Notes under the pieces: model-generated
The model's database searches: none
Seen by the model: only the letters and a program-made list of their open reading frames with translations
What the model was told of the DNA's origin: nothing
DNA from: Cylindrodendrum hubeiense
Lineage: Eukaryota; Ascomycota; Sordariomycetes; Hypocreales; Nectriaceae
DNA: 64,000 bases
Reading direction: 5' to 3'
Assembly: GCA_014621425.1 (NCBI GenBank)
Contig: JAANBB010000002.1
Location: forward strand, 251,001-315,000
Shown: piece after piece, positions 12,190 through 22,858 of the stretch
Layout: the number at the start of each line of letters is the position of its first letter
Numbering within the stretch: the first letter of the stretch is position 1
Translations under genes and position numbers: made by a program

Positions 12190-13188
12190 CTAGTCAACCG
12201 CTGGCACTGGGAGTCCGTCAACAATATCCAGATCCAACCCCAGTTTCTGCAATGCCTTCTTGGACCTTTCTCCTCGAAGTTCGCGCGCCTCCTTGTCAGA
12301 CATAAGAACGAAGTCGTAATTGAGCAGCTTAGTACCAACAGGAACGTTGTACTTCTGGGAGAGGGCTTCGTCCACGGTCTCAAAATCGACAATCAAGCTT
12401 TCCTTGACACCAAAAACCGGATCCGACGTCTCGTACGGGTCTCCTCTAGGATACAGAGCAGTAATCAAAGTGTCATATCCTTTCTTCTCAAGCATAAAAT
12501 GGATGTGTCCCGGCCTATTGGGATGACGGTTGAGGAGATTAAGCATAGCGCCAACTGGGCCATCCATTGGAATTGGGTAAGGCACTGGTACTACCGCGGT
12601 GAAGTAAAAAACGCCGTCTTGATCGCTTCGAAGTACTGCACGGCCGTCCGGGTGGTCTCTGTCTGGATTCTGAACGTCGTAGAAGCCATGCGCATCGCCT
12701 TCCCAAACGTCGCAGACCACATCGGGGACAGGCTTTCCATCCAAATCCCGTACAGAACAAAGAACGAACAGTTTAGGAGCGTCTGGATCCTCATGGAGGA
12801 CATACCCGCAATCTGCAACTGGAGCATCGTGTGTGTGAAACGGCCCTAGGACTGTGCCTTCTGTTGCCATGTTGTGGCGAGGATGATTGATAGAATCCAC
12901 TAGCAAGCTCAGGCCAAGTGTATCAGAGAGTAGTATGACCTCTGATCGAAGGTTGTCGCTTATCTGACCGGCAGCTGTGAGGAATTCGACACCGGCTTGC
13001 CATTCTTCAGTCGACAAAGACGTTTCTCGTGCAAAGTCATGAAGATGTGTGACCAAGCGATCGAAGACATATCGCAAGCGTGGGCTCAGACACTGATTGT
13101 TTAATATTTTGACATTTTCTGTGATGTTTTCCGACGACAAGTCTTTCATCGGCGGGATCTCTTTCGTGACCGGCATGCACCGCGACAT
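12190..13188 (-). CDS. intradiol ring-cleavage dioxygenase (hydroxyquinol/catechol 1,2-dioxygenase type)
   Basis: A non-haem Fe(III) enzyme that opens catechol-type rings between the two hydroxyls, giving muconate-type acids that feed the 3-oxoadipate route; cytosolic. Single exon, 332 aa. The N-terminal dimerisation helices (about 25-105, including VFDRLVTHLHDFARETSLSTEEW and LGLSLLVDSI) are followed by TEGTVLGPFHTHDAP, which is typical of fungal hydroxyquinol/catechol dioxygenases. The iron ligands can be placed at Tyr170 (GDAHGFYDVQ), Tyr204 (VPVPYPIP), His228 and His230 (RPGHIHF). GYDTLITALYPRGDPYETSD and FGVKESLIVDF complete the beta-sandwich. ATG at 13188 or an in-frame ATG four codons later (MPVTKE) could be the start. 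It lies beside a deacetylase-fold hydrolase and an alpha/beta hydrolase on the same strand, which suggests aromatic catabolism. Exact substrate unknown. Confidence 0.92.
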   Translation of the reverse strand: MSRCMPVTKEIPPMKDLSSENITENVKILNNQCLSPRLRYVFDRLVTHLHDFARETSLSTEEWQAGVEFLTAAGQISDNLRSEVILLSDTLGLSLLVDSINHPRHNMATEGTVLGPFHTHDAPVADCGYVLHEDPDAPKLFVLCSVRDLDGKPVPDVVCDVWEGDAHGFYDVQNPDRDHPDGRAVLRSDQDGVFYFTAVVPVPYPIPMDGPVGAMLNLLNRHPNRPGHIHFMLEKKGYDTLITALYPRGDPYETSDPVFGVKESLIVDFETVDEALSQKYNVPVGTKLLNYDFVLMSDKEARELRGERSKKALQKLGLDLDIVDGLPVPAVD

Positions 13189-13864
13189 GGTGACTTGAGT
13201 AAGGTTTCTGACAAGATTATGTGAGATGGTAGACGTGAAATCGATCTGCTTGGTTGCTTGAAGGGGCTACTTTTAAGAGGTAGTTCGTGAAGAGAGGCTC
13301 GGGTGTCTTGTTCCAACGGCTGAAACGATTCAGATGAGAGCCAGAGTTGAATGAGAGAACCATGGTGCTGTCGGAAATACGGAACTACGGTTGACTCTGA
13401 CTGAAGGCGATGGGAGGATGTGGGGCCGAGCATGTGGGACTCGCGAGGCCCCACGCCCCACATGCAGATTGATTACTGTACCTACAGATAGCATGCAGAT
13501 AGATAGTATGGAGGTATTCCAAGGATGCCGCGGGGCTGGCCTCGAGGAATGACGTAAGAAACTAGCGGACTCCGGGCCTCAATTCCCAAGATCGAGTTCC
13601 ATCGTCCAACGGGTAGGGAGAGTGCGGTGTAGAGTGGCCCGAGACCTTGCCCTGACTTTCTCAAGCCAAGGAGATGATGCCAGCTGGTACTTATAGCCGT
13701 CCGGCCACATGGGGAGATGGGGCAACCGGCTATTTGACTCGGGGACACAACGGTGGATGCATCCATGGCAGAAAGGACACACGGAAGGCAATGGATCTCA
13801 GTCTATATTTACTATCGTCCGTAATAAATAGGTCCAATTCACTTCCTTCCATGTGCTTATCTGT
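13189..13864. other. intergenic, no gene seen
   Basis: The 5' region of the dioxygenase and 3' flank of the deacetylase-fold gene. No recognisable coding features. Confidence 0.6.
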
Positions 13865-14797
13865 TCAACGCCAGGACGACAGGTCCCATTCAGGATCAGT
13901 TCCGACAACGCTTGGATGCTCCCGAACGAAGGCTTCCACATCCTTGCACCGAGCCAGCCAGATATGGCCCTCGTCCCTCTTCTGTGCTAAATACTTCAGA
14001 ACCGTTTCCATGGCTTCGAGGCGCTCCGGGCGGTCAGTCAGAAAGGGATGAAAAAGAATCGCCAGAAATTCCTTCCCCTCAATCGCCTTGTCGACTTCGG
14101 AAATAAAGTGCTCAACCAACACTTGAGGTTCTTGTGGAGCGCTCGGAAGTTCTCCCTTGAGCTTGCGTAGACCTGTGAAGGTCTCCATGTAGAAATATGC
14201 ATCAACGGCTGCCCATTTGAAGGGAAGGATGACAATGCCATCTCCATCACGTCTACTCTGGACGATCGCTGCTTTCTCGGCTGCAGGACTGAGATATCCT
14301 AGCCCAAACTCGCTGCACATGTTGAGTGTCGTTTCGTCATTGATAATTCCACCTGGCGGGCGAAAACCACGGTACGGCTCGATCTGATTCGTAGAAAGCC
14401 ACTGGCCGATACCTTCTGACCCGAAGCTGCGTTCAAAGTTCGTCCTCTCTTCCTTGTCACCTTTCAACTTCGACCACGCTTCGTGTTGCCAAGCGTGCCA
14501 GCCGACTTCATGTCCAGCCGCGACAACCTCGTTCAGAATGAAGTCGCCGTAGATGTTGATGTTCCAGGATTCGATGAAATACGTAGCCAGAATGTCATAT
14601 TTCTTGAGCAATTTCAAGAGCCGGGGAATGACTTTTTGGACTGTGTAATGCTTCCCGATAGGCTCGGTCTCGGGCCAGAGCTTGCGATTGAGGTCTGCAG
14701 CCTCACCCATGTTGTCCATAGTGATACTGACGGCGGCACGAGCCCCATTTGGCCAAGGTCCCTCGTGGCTGTGGCTATCGACATCGCTTGCCTCCAT
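13865..14797 (-). CDS. polysaccharide deacetylase-fold (NodB/PuuE-type) hydrolase
   Basis: Single exon, 310 aa, with no signal peptide, so probably cytosolic. The NodB homology fold is visible: RAAVSITMDNMGEA (motif 1; the usual DD pair reads DN), ATYFIESWNINIYGD (beta-2), HEVGWHAWQHEAW (motif 2, providing the HxxxH metal ligands), YRGFRPPGGIINDET (motif 3, RPPG), LGYLSP, and a C-terminal FLAILFHPFLTDRPER (LxHP motif). This pattern matches the PuuE/PgdA subgroup, which includes allantoinase-like and other amide hydrolases rather than secreted chitin deacetylases. Between a ring-cleavage dioxygenase and an alpha/beta hydrolase, hydrolysis of an amide or cyclic imide in a catabolic route is a reasonable inference. 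Its substrate cannot be read from sequence. Confidence 0.85.
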   Translation of the reverse strand: MEASDVDSHSHEGPWPNGARAAVSITMDNMGEAADLNRKLWPETEPIGKHYTVQKVIPRLLKLLKKYDILATYFIESWNINIYGDFILNEVVAAGHEVGWHAWQHEAWSKLKGDKEERTNFERSFGSEGIGQWLSTNQIEPYRGFRPPGGIINDETTLNMCSEFGLGYLSPAAEKAAIVQSRRDGDGIVILPFKWAAVDAYFYMETFTGLRKLKGELPSAPQEPQVLVEHFISEVDKAIEGKEFLAILFHPFLTDRPERLEAMETVLKYLAQKRDEGHIWLARCKDVEAFVREHPSVVGTDPEWDLSSWR

Positions 14798-15199
14798 GTC
14801 GACTTCAAGCAGATGGACTTGAGCTTATCGCGTGTCGCTTGTCGCTGAGGAAGCCTGTGCAGTCGTTGTGAGGCCCGGTTCCAGCTGAAGATTTGTAGAG
14901 AATTATGGTGCAGGAAGAGCACTGATGCCTCCACTAGAGCACATGGGCTTGATACGTATTGCAACCCTGTGCCGCGTTTTCCCCACCAACTTGGAATGTG
15001 GGGACGCTGACGAGCTCATTGACTCAGGTGGAGACCCGATTGTCCAAGCTGGTGTGACGAACCGCTACACTACGCAATCCACGTCTTGGAGCAGTTCATT
15101 GGGAAGCAATTTAAATGACACCTGAATTCCCAGAACACTCTTTACATGGATTTAGCGCATGGACTCTTTTCCTTCATTGCAGTATATATAATTTCCGGG
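14798..15199. other. intergenic, no gene seen
   Basis: Short spacer between two minus-strand genes with no coding features. Confidence 0.6.
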
Positions 15200-16213
15200 C
15201 TATTGGTCTACGGCCTCATCGAGGAACCGCAAAATGGATTTCAAATGCACGGAAATATCCCCGCTTTCGCCCTCCGCTTCAACGTTCACACCGGGAGCTA
15301 CCTCCATTGCGTCAAACCCGTGGTCTTTTCCAGCAACTACCTCGAGAAGGACTTTGATTTTGGCGTTCCGCAGCTTTTCTGCAGCTTGCACGCTCTGCGC
15401 CACATTGACACACGAGTCCTGATCTCCGTGTAAGAATGCTGTAGGCGGAAAGCCTGCGTCAAGCCCGAAATCCAGCGGGAAGAATTGTCGCACTTCTTTT
15501 GGTATGATTTGTACGCCGTCCATGCGGATGGACTTCGATAATCCCGGCACTCCACAGATGATATCTGGGTATATAGTCGCCTCATGTAAGGCTGCGATCC
15601 AACCCATCCGCCTGTCGTTTTTGTCTTCTGGAAATGGATACCCTGAAATCGGCTCACCCTTTTCGGCGGCGGCCTTCAGATCCTGAACCACTTTCTCCAA
15701 ATTCGCCATTGGAGGCGCACCCATCAGCGTGGAGCCGAGAGTGGTATAGTCCGCGGATGCCGGGCTGTTAATTCCGTAAATGGAGAGAACTGCAACAGGT
15801 CGTATCGAACGTAGTTGGGCGGCGGCAAGTAGGGCTAGATAACCACCAGCACTCGACCCAGCAATAATGATGCGCCTGGCAAGATGTTGATGGACCCATC
15901 GAACGGCGGTTTTGGCGTCGTTAGCCGCATCTTCACCCGTCGCTTCAGGTAATAGGCGGTACGATGGGCTGATATAGTGCCACCCACGTCGTTCACAAGC
16001 AGAGATTAACCAATTGGGAGGAAATGTTTGTTTATCGCCCACGACCTACTCTGGTTTTAGCACACGTAATTGCCATGTCCCACGCCCGCATCATATTACC
16101 AGGAATCCGCCGTGAAAATGCACAAGTGCTACATCTTGGTCGACGCCATTTGTTTTCTCCGGAGATATTATATCCAGCGTGATTTGCTCTGCATTTGCCG
16201 TTTTGAAGGCCAT
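15200..16213 (-). CDS. alpha/beta hydrolase (esterase/lipase-like)
   Basis: Exons are 16213..16100 and 16045..15200, giving 319 aa; the intron uses GTAATA and TAG and stays in phase. The oxyanion-hole motif HFHGGF sits at the end of exon 1 (about residues 32-37). The nucleophile elbow is AGSSAGGYLALL with Ser103. A later HGDQDSCVNV supplies the acid region, and GKDHGFDAMEV supplies the catalytic His. RRGWHYISPSYRLLPE and DAKTAVRWVHQHL are typical of the HSL/esterase-lipase group. There is no signal peptide, so it is cytosolic. It may hydrolyse an ester, lactone or formamide. Its position between the deacetylase-fold gene and the P450 suggests a role in the same pathway, which is inference. 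Without exon 1 the protein would lack its oxyanion hole, which supports the spliced start. Confidence 0.88.
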
Positions 16214-16790
16214 GGTATTCGTGTCAGTTATGGAGAAAAGGTTCATCGAGTAAATGGTGGGCATGTACGTCTTTATCCTGTAAGTCGAAACCTCTGTATT
16301 GTTCGCCAGGTGTGGAGTTTTTCCGTAGTCTCCCTATCTTCCCATGCAAGTCGGAAACGTTCCGAGGACGTACGTTAAAGCCAATTGGAGTTTTTCCACA
16401 GGTAGCTGTTTCAGCTGCAATAGGTTAGTGTGGACATCATGAGCATCTGGGGGAAGATGCGGAGAAAGAGCTTTAGGAGCCTGTCGCGGGGTAGGTGAGA
16501 GTAGTCTTGAGCGGAAAAAAAGGAGTTGCGTCACGTCCAATCAACTGAATTTATTTACCAATTCTCAAGTTAATCTTTTATCATAGTCAGGGTGGAGCCT
16601 GTAGTGGTTGGGACATAGGATGTTGCGGGGACGAGGCGGATCATTGTGCCATTCGTCGACTGTTATCTCGAATATCACTGCTGAATGCTCACCTAACGCT
16701 GGTTTTCAGGATCTGGAATACTTAAGACAGGCCTTGGTCTCAATGATCCGGTTTGGCATTTTACACGACTATTTTAGTGCGTATTTCAAC
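16214..16790. other. divergent promoter region (hydrolase / P450)
   Basis: The hydrolase (minus) and P450 (plus) start on either side of this 577-bp stretch, so it probably carries both promoters. An in-frame ATG at 16608 would extend the P450 by 61 residues of non-P450-like sequence, so I leave it as upstream DNA. Confidence 0.55.
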
Positions 16791-18464
16791 ATGGCTACAC
16801 AAAGTTCAGCACGCCTGCTGCTGTTTGACAGCACACTTTTACCTCTGGCCCATATCTGGGCAGGTATTTTAGTACTAACAATTTTTTCTGTTATTTCCGT
16901 GATTGGAATTTCCCTTTATCGCCTTTTTCTCCATCCACTAGCCGGCGTACCTGGGCCTTTTGCTGCAAAGATCACCGGTCTGTGGCGCACGTGGCGGTAC
17001 TTTCGTTTGAGTTGGCATGATGACATCATCTCCCTTCACGATACTTACGGACCGGTTGTACGAATTGCGCCTGGTGAGGTCTCGGTTGTGGATGCAGACG
17101 CGGTCAAGCGCATGTACAGCCACGGCAGTAACACGAAGAAGACTGCGTGGTACGACACCTGGTCGAACGGAGTCACAGTACCCATTCTATTTAGCGAAAC
17201 GGATAAAAAGATCCATGCAGCTCTGCGCCGAAGGGTGTCGTCGGCGTACAGCATGACGAATGTCCTTAAATACGAGTTATACATGCAGGAATGCTTCGAC
17301 CTCTGTATGAAGAAATTCCGCAAGTATGCCGATGGGCGAACGGCTATCGACATGTCTGAGTGGACTCACGCATTGGCTTTCGACATTGTTGGGGAGCTGT
17401 GCTTCGGTAAGAAGCTGGGCCATCTGGAAGCGGAAGTTGATGTTGGTGGTCTTCGCAGTGCGAATACAGCGGATATTTACTGGGCAGGAAATTTCGGTCA
17501 CTTGTGGTTCCAGACAAGCCTCTATCTGAACCCATATATGGACGCCATCTTAAAGCTTTTTCGCTTGAACAATGCGGGTATGGATGAATTCTATGCTTGG
17601 AATTTCGGACAAATCATGGCACGAAAGGAGGGGCGCGGTGACCCACAGCGTGAGGATATGTTGACGCACTTCCTAAGGATGAAGCCTATGCCTGGAAACA
17701 AGGAACTGGACGATATGGAGGTTTTCGTGGAGGCTGTAAATGTCATGTAAGTTCCCACCCGGTTTGATAACTATCTAGAATGCTAATCTGTTGCTAGTGG
17801 TGCTGGAGCTGATACCACAGCGATTGGTATGAGAAGCTGTCTCTACTACGTTTGTACGCATCCAGACGTCTATAAGCGCCTGCAACAAGACATCGATGAC
17901 TACCATACACAAAATCAACTCGATGGGCCGACGACTTATACACAGGCGCAGAAGCTCCCCTACCTACGAGCTGTTGTTGCAGAAGCCACGCGGCTCCTGC
18001 CCTCAATTGTTTACCAGCTGCTCCGAGAAGCCCCAGAGGAGGGAATCACAGTCAATGATTGCTTTATTCCCCCTGGCACCTCCATTGGAATAAGTCCGTT
18101 GGCACAAAACCGAGACAAGGGCATTTGGGGAAAGGACGCCAACGAGTTTCGACCCGAGAGATGGATCGAGGACCCATCGAAAACAGCTTTCTACGAATCA
18201 TACAACATGACATTCGGTGGCAATGGCCCAAGAGCCTGTGTTGGCAAAAACCTGGCCCTGGTTTGTGACCCTTATTGTTACCATTTAATCCCATGGAGTG
18301 ACTAACAAATCTTTTAGGTTGAGATGTATAAGTTCCTATCTCAACTGTTGCGGGATTTTGACGTCGAGATTGTCAATACGGCAAAGCCGTGGAACATCAA
18401 AACATATTGGTTCATGGATCAAACGGAATTCTTCGTGCGACTGCATACAAGGACAGTAACCTGA
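16791..18464 (+). CDS. cytochrome P450 monooxygenase (pisatin-demethylase-like)
   Basis: Exons are 16791..17746, 17798..18260 and 18318..18464, giving 521 aa, the normal length for a microsomal fungal P450. Anchored in the ER by an N-terminal helix (WAGILVLTIFSVISVIGISLY) followed by the HPLAGVPGPFAAK proline hinge. The I-helix oxygen-binding motif GAGADTT is at about 320-326 and is formed across intron 1. The ExxR motif is EATR in VVAEATRLLP. The PERF region reads FRPERW. The haem loop FGGNGPRACVG puts the axial Cys at about 466. The overall pattern (SLYRLFLHPL, VRIAPGEVSVVDADAVK) resembles the pisatin demethylase/CYP57-type group, which hydroxylates or demethylates aromatic and plant compounds. 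It is divergent from the alpha/beta hydrolase and fits an aromatic-degradation block. Substrate unknown. Confidence 0.93.
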
Positions 18465-18988
18465 TAAAAGTCGAGAGCTAGATTGTGACCAATCGGGGAT
18501 GAATACAGCGATCAATCAGTATGCTTTAACTATCCAAATCAAATGCTCAGACATTGCTCTATTTACTTGACGTTGTCTTTCTACTTTCTACACCATGAAT
18601 ATTGCTTTATGTCGATATATCACGTGGAGTATCGAATGAGGCTGAAATGCTAGCAAACCTCTCATACGGTTTTCTATTCACACAAATACTAGCTAGATGT
18701 AGGGTATCACTTCAAGCCTGCCAACTTAATAGCTTCTCGACATCAAGTCTCAATACATTTTGGATTCACGTCGGTTTTATCGAGCCTGTGAGGAGCAAGT
18801 GTAGCGCCATTCTGAGGAAACACCTTCTTAATTCCAGTCGTCAGTGGACACTAATTGGATTCCTCTTGGACTCAAACAAGCCTAATTTGCGCGCGGTAAT
18901 TAGGTAGCACTTGGCCGTTTGCCTTAGCTAGGGGGAGTACATGGGTGTTAAAACGCCTCCTACATAAGTTGACGGAGTAATAAATCCA
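18465..18988. other. intergenic, no gene seen
   Basis: 3' flanks of the P450 and of the convergent HET gene. AT-rich, no supported coding sequence. Confidence 0.6.
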
Positions 18989-21091
18989 TCAAATTATTGT
19001 TAGAGTTGTAGTAGCTGCTCTTTCCCAGAACGAGCTATCGATTCCCCATGCTACACCGACTCGTCGAAAGCGGGTTGGAACTGTCGTAAAAATCTGTTGT
19101 GCTACGTCGCATTCCTCACCCTGAAGAGCGATGGCGAATGTCCCCATCTTCCCATCCGAAGACCTCTTGCTATTCATGCAGCACAATAGCCATACAAGTC
19201 GTATCGTATCAACAGGTGCACAATCAGAGCAGAGCGGGACGTCGTAGCGGATCTCGCCAATCTTCCCAGGTGTTCCCGCCCCACCCACTCCATAAAGGCT
19301 TAAGCGGTCTTGGGGACCTGAAGTATACGACGAATGCGTACTATCCATTGGCGTGGCGTAGGCCTCCTGTCTTGAGTATACCAATCCCACTTTGCCTTCC
19401 ATTACAACTGACCCGTCTTTGAGAATACCGTACAGGTCCGATGACGTTTGTAGAGAAACGTCAATCAGCTTGGGTACGTATGCAGGATCTGGCTCGGCAT
19501 TAAAGGTGTACCAGTAGCCATTGATCCAGGACAGATAGTGAACAGGGCCTTTGATGGAAGCCCATGACCAGCTGGGTGCAAGATAATCCGAAGGACGGCT
19601 GTGTTGTGTAAAGCCTTGTCCGACGTGCCACTTGCTGGCCCATAGTAGGCAATGAGAGAAATGCGACTTCCACAATCCGGCATAGTATTCATCAGATGTG
19701 CTCTCAGCTGTAGACCTGGCAATACCAGATAAAGCAAGCAAGACATCCGTCTGTTTGGTGAGGGAGCGGCTGGTGTATCGGTCGACGAGCTCGAACCACG
19801 ACAGCCTTTGCTTCGTGATATCCTCCATTGATGTTGAATCGTTAATTGGCATACCAATCCCGGTGGGCCGGGCGGATGACCCGCCCTCGAACAAGCGTCC
19901 CACATCGAAAGAGTTTGGATCACCCCAAGGGAACTCAATGGTTGCCCTTAATTGATGGCACTCCCAGCGGATTGTGTCTTTAGAGTAGTGCACAACTCGG
20001 GGTGAAAGCTCCCTTTCTTGAAGACACCATCCACGTTTCGTCAGTGGATCGGATGTTAGAATCTGACCAACAGGGTATGTGTCTCTACTCCACAGTCGAA
20101 ATGCTGTAGTCGAGTCCTTTGTTGATGAGGCTTCACCGTTAATGGGATACTCGATGTCAACAGGCCCGTATGATCGCGCATTTTCGTCCACATGACAACC
20201 TCCCCTTCCATCAGCAGATCCGGATGCCGAGATGGTGAGATGTGCAAGTGAGTAGACGGATGCCATTTGTGCCGCTTCCTTTTCCCAATCCTCACGGGAA
20301 TCTTGAATAATACATAGCGAATCGATCCACACGTATTGAATACCGAGACGTCGCGCAATCTCGATGCAATCTTGGAAGGTTTGGGGTAGGTCTTCTGCGG
20401 AAATGGAGACATAGTGACACTCCAGCGTCTTTGAAGTTGTTTTAGCAGCATTGGGCATTGATAACCCCCAGCAATGACTCAATGCAATATAGTGGCGGGT
20501 CGCATGCTCAATATCTGCGCTTGAGACCAGCAGAAGCGCTGGCTCAGCAGCCGTACCTACATCAATAAGCCGAGTTGGAAGGAAAGACGTTCCACGAGAG
20601 CAGCAGCTGTGGGTTTCGAGACAAAGCTTTGACCAGCGTTGTATTAATTCAGATTCGTACAGCAGGTAAGTTGAGCTGTCTTCTGTTCCAGGACTGGGGC
20701 TAGGTGGTTTTTCACTTCCTGCGCACTGATTTAGTCTCAATAATACCATGCATAACACAGCGGTACACATACTCCACTCAGAAGGAACAGCGAATGTTCG
20801 AAAAACTCCGGCTTCTTTCCAGCCGACTCTCACAGATTGCTGGCCAAACTTGGTACTGCTCAAGCGTACTCGGTCATCCTTTTCCCATGTCCTCGATAAG
20901 CCGTACTTCCCGGAATGCTCGGCCGTGCTTCGCTCTATGGCATGGAGAAAGAGAGCACACCCCTGACAACCTGCCGCGGCTGACTCTTGCAGCGCAATGA
21001 AGGTGCTCTGATGGTCATAGTCGCATTGCTCATCGCGACGGAAGCTAAATAATTTCGCCGGAATTTTGCTGCAATAGTTGCAAAGTGTCAT
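18989..21091 (-). CDS. HET-domain (heterokaryon incompatibility) protein
   Basis: A 700-aa cytosolic protein with a HET domain, a fungal TIR-like module linked to self/non-self recognition and cell death. I start at the ATG at 21091, giving MTLCNYCSKIPAKLFSF; this matches the usual N-terminal Cys pair plus the later CQGCALF. The frame stays open further upstream but without an in-frame ATG. HET motifs: HYIALSHCWG (about 205-215), FQDCIEIARRLGIQYVWIDS-LCIIQDS (block 2), then YSLAHLTISAS, and RGWCLQERELSPRVVHY (block 3). The C-terminal part (SDYLAPSWSWASIKGPVHY) is the standard HET-gene tail. A 54-nt in-frame segment (20772..20719) has GTATGT/CAG ends and a CTAAAT branch-like site, so it may be an intron; removing it changes EWS-to-AGS into EWR-SEK. 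Confidence 0.9.
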   Translation of the reverse strand: MTLCNYCSKIPAKLFSFRRDEQCDYDHQSTFIALQESAAAGCQGCALFLHAIERSTAEHSGKYGLSRTWEKDDRVRLSSTKFGQQSVRVGWKEAGVFRTFAVPSEWSMCTAVLCMVLLRLNQCAGSEKPPSPSPGTEDSSTYLLYESELIQRWSKLCLETHSCCSRGTSFLPTRLIDVGTAAEPALLLVSSADIEHATRHYIALSHCWGLSMPNAAKTTSKTLECHYVSISAEDLPQTFQDCIEIARRLGIQYVWIDSLCIIQDSREDWEKEAAQMASVYSLAHLTISASGSADGRGGCHVDENARSYGPVDIEYPINGEASSTKDSTTAFRLWSRDTYPVGQILTSDPLTKRGWCLQERELSPRVVHYSKDTIRWECHQLRATIEFPWGDPNSFDVGRLFEGGSSARPTGIGMPINDSTSMEDITKQRLSWFELVDRYTSRSLTKQTDVLLALSGIARSTAESTSDEYYAGLWKSHFSHCLLWASKWHVGQGFTQHSRPSDYLAPSWSWASIKGPVHYLSWINGYWYTFNAEPDPAYVPKLIDVSLQTSSDLYGILKDGSVVMEGKVGLVYSRQEAYATPMDSTHSSYTSGPQDRLSLYGVGGAGTPGKIGEIRYDVPLCSDCAPVDTIRLVWLLCCMNSKRSSDGKMGTFAIALQGEECDVAQQIFTTVPTRFRRVGVAWGIDSSFWERAATTTLTII

Positions 21092-21707
21092 GGCGAGGAG
21101 GTACCGGTGGGAACGGTCTGCAATTTCGGCTATTAAGGAGTGCTCAGTCACGACTGTTGTAGTGGGCAAGTTGGCATAGTAAGGGAGATGGGTTTAGTCT
21201 CTCCGTCGAGGAGATTGAGGTGTTAAATAACTGCCACTCTAGTCATTCTTAGGTAATCCTATCTTATTGGCCGCAGTCAGGTTGCAAGTTTCATACAGGC
21301 CAAGAGCTGAATCCAATGAAAAGCGTACAATTAAATGTACATGATATGCTTAGATAATCTAGTGCGGTCCCAGGGTTGATAATGGCCAGCAGGGATCACA
21401 TATCTGGAGGTGGACTAGTCAAGAATCGGCTACTGCTTGACCAGTAATGTTATTTCTGGTTAAGAGCCCATCACATGGTTGACTGTACATCGCCTCATCT
21501 ACCGTCAGATTAATTGATCGCTGTACCTATTTTAGCTTTTATTTCACCCGGAATTATGCTGCTATTTGAGTAACTCGTACTAGGCTTTTATTTGTGAAAA
21601 GTGACAGCAGCATGGATTTTACACATCACTCGGTCAAACAGTTGTTTGGCAGAATAGTTGTGTCATGAGATATATTTAAGCTAGTTGCTTTCTTCATCCT
21701 GCGATAA
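21092..21707. other. intergenic, no gene seen
   Basis: The 5' flank of the HET gene and 3' flank of the small membrane protein, both on the minus strand. Nothing else recognised. Confidence 0.6.
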
Positions 21708-22163
21708 CTACTCAGCCTTTTTCCCCTTGGTACTAGACTGTCTAACCCCGACACCGAAGACAAATAGTAGACGTATAATAGTACATACAACAGTAATACC
21801 GCCACCAACCCAATCCTCTGGCCGCCAGTCCGAAATCGCAAGATGACCTTGAAGCCGCATAGCCACATACATAGCTGTAAGCACGGAAAAGTCGGCCCAG
21901 AGTACCGAGAACTGTACAATTTTCCACACATTGATATCATCTGTGTAGCGGAATAGGATAAAAAAGAGACACAAGTACGACGTGTCCCGGCCGCCGATCT
22001 GGTATAAAAAAGGCTTAAGCTCTTCAGTAGGCGGGTAGTCCGTGAAAAAAGCTGACATGGCCAATTTGTGGTCGAAGAGGCTCACGTACATCCCGAGGAT
22101 GGCCAGGATAGGGTCAATCCAGAGAAACCATACGCTGTAGATGGGATGAACATGGTCTGCCAT
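21708..22163 (-). CDS. small four-helix membrane protein (DUF7704-like)
   Basis: Single exon, 151 aa. The N-terminus HPIYSVWFLWIDPILAILGMY looks like that of an uncharacterised fungal membrane-protein family (DUF7704). Four hydrophobic stretches can be placed: about 9-29, 63-80 (SYLCLFFILFRY), 85-103 (VQFSVLWADFSVLTAMYVAM) and 122-140 (GGITVVCTIIRLLFVFGVGV). The tail is Lys-rich (TKGKKAE), as in proteins retained in the ER, although no canonical KKxx is present. Function is unknown in this family. No intron is needed. Confidence 0.78.
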   Translation of the reverse strand: MADHVHPIYSVWFLWIDPILAILGMYVSLFDHKLAMSAFFTDYPPTEELKPFLYQIGGRDTSYLCLFFILFRYTDDINVWKIVQFSVLWADFSVLTAMYVAMRLQGHLAISDWRPEDWVGGGITVVCTIIRLLFVFGVGVRQSSTKGKKAE

Positions 22164-22858
22164 TCTCGTTGGTTGAGAAACGTGGTCCTAGTAAGGTTTG
22201 TGAAGGCCGATGACAAGTCTTTCAGAATTATGGCTTTCGCAGTCAATATGATAATGGCAATGTGTTTCATTATACATCGAGGGAAGCTGCTCTTATAGCG
22301 GCAAATCAATACCTATCTAACTCTGACTCGGCTTATCAGTGCACCATTGCTGTGAATAATATTCTGCGTACCCCGCAGGCGCTGCACCAATTCCTCCGCA
22401 GTAGCTCCGGCAAATGGCCGTGTGAATCAGTGCGGGATCCAGACACTCGGAGTAAATAAGTTCATAAGACATCGTTGAATCATTGCGGCAGAAATTCTCA
22501 GACATCGGATTTGTGATGAGCCATAATTGACTTTGGTTGGCTGTGCTGAATTGTGACGGGCTGTACGGAGTAGCCGGACAGCAACTGGTGGCGAAGTTCC
22601 TGACCAGCCTGCGTAAATCTTGTCCGCATTTGGTTGTTCACTTCGCTCGTTTCCGATCCGTCCCATTATCTCTAAACCCCGTAAGACACGAATAGGAACC
22701 CAATACTGGTCGAGCAGGGCAGCGATTAAGGTCCATGCCCAACCTCCGCTCGGATATGTGATTCAGGTTGGAGCCCATCCGCCTATCATCAGTCTCAAAA
22801 GATGAAAAGTAATTTATCATTTATAGAGCGGCCATTCGCTTTCCAAGCAGCCTATCAT
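22164..22858. other. intergenic, no gene seen
   Basis: The 5' flank of the DUF7704-like gene and 3' flank of the MFS porter. Short frames only. Confidence 0.6.

Noticed and set aside
12094..12849. 251-codon plus-strand frame
   Set aside because: It is antisense to the intradiol dioxygenase, whose iron ligands and motifs are unambiguous.
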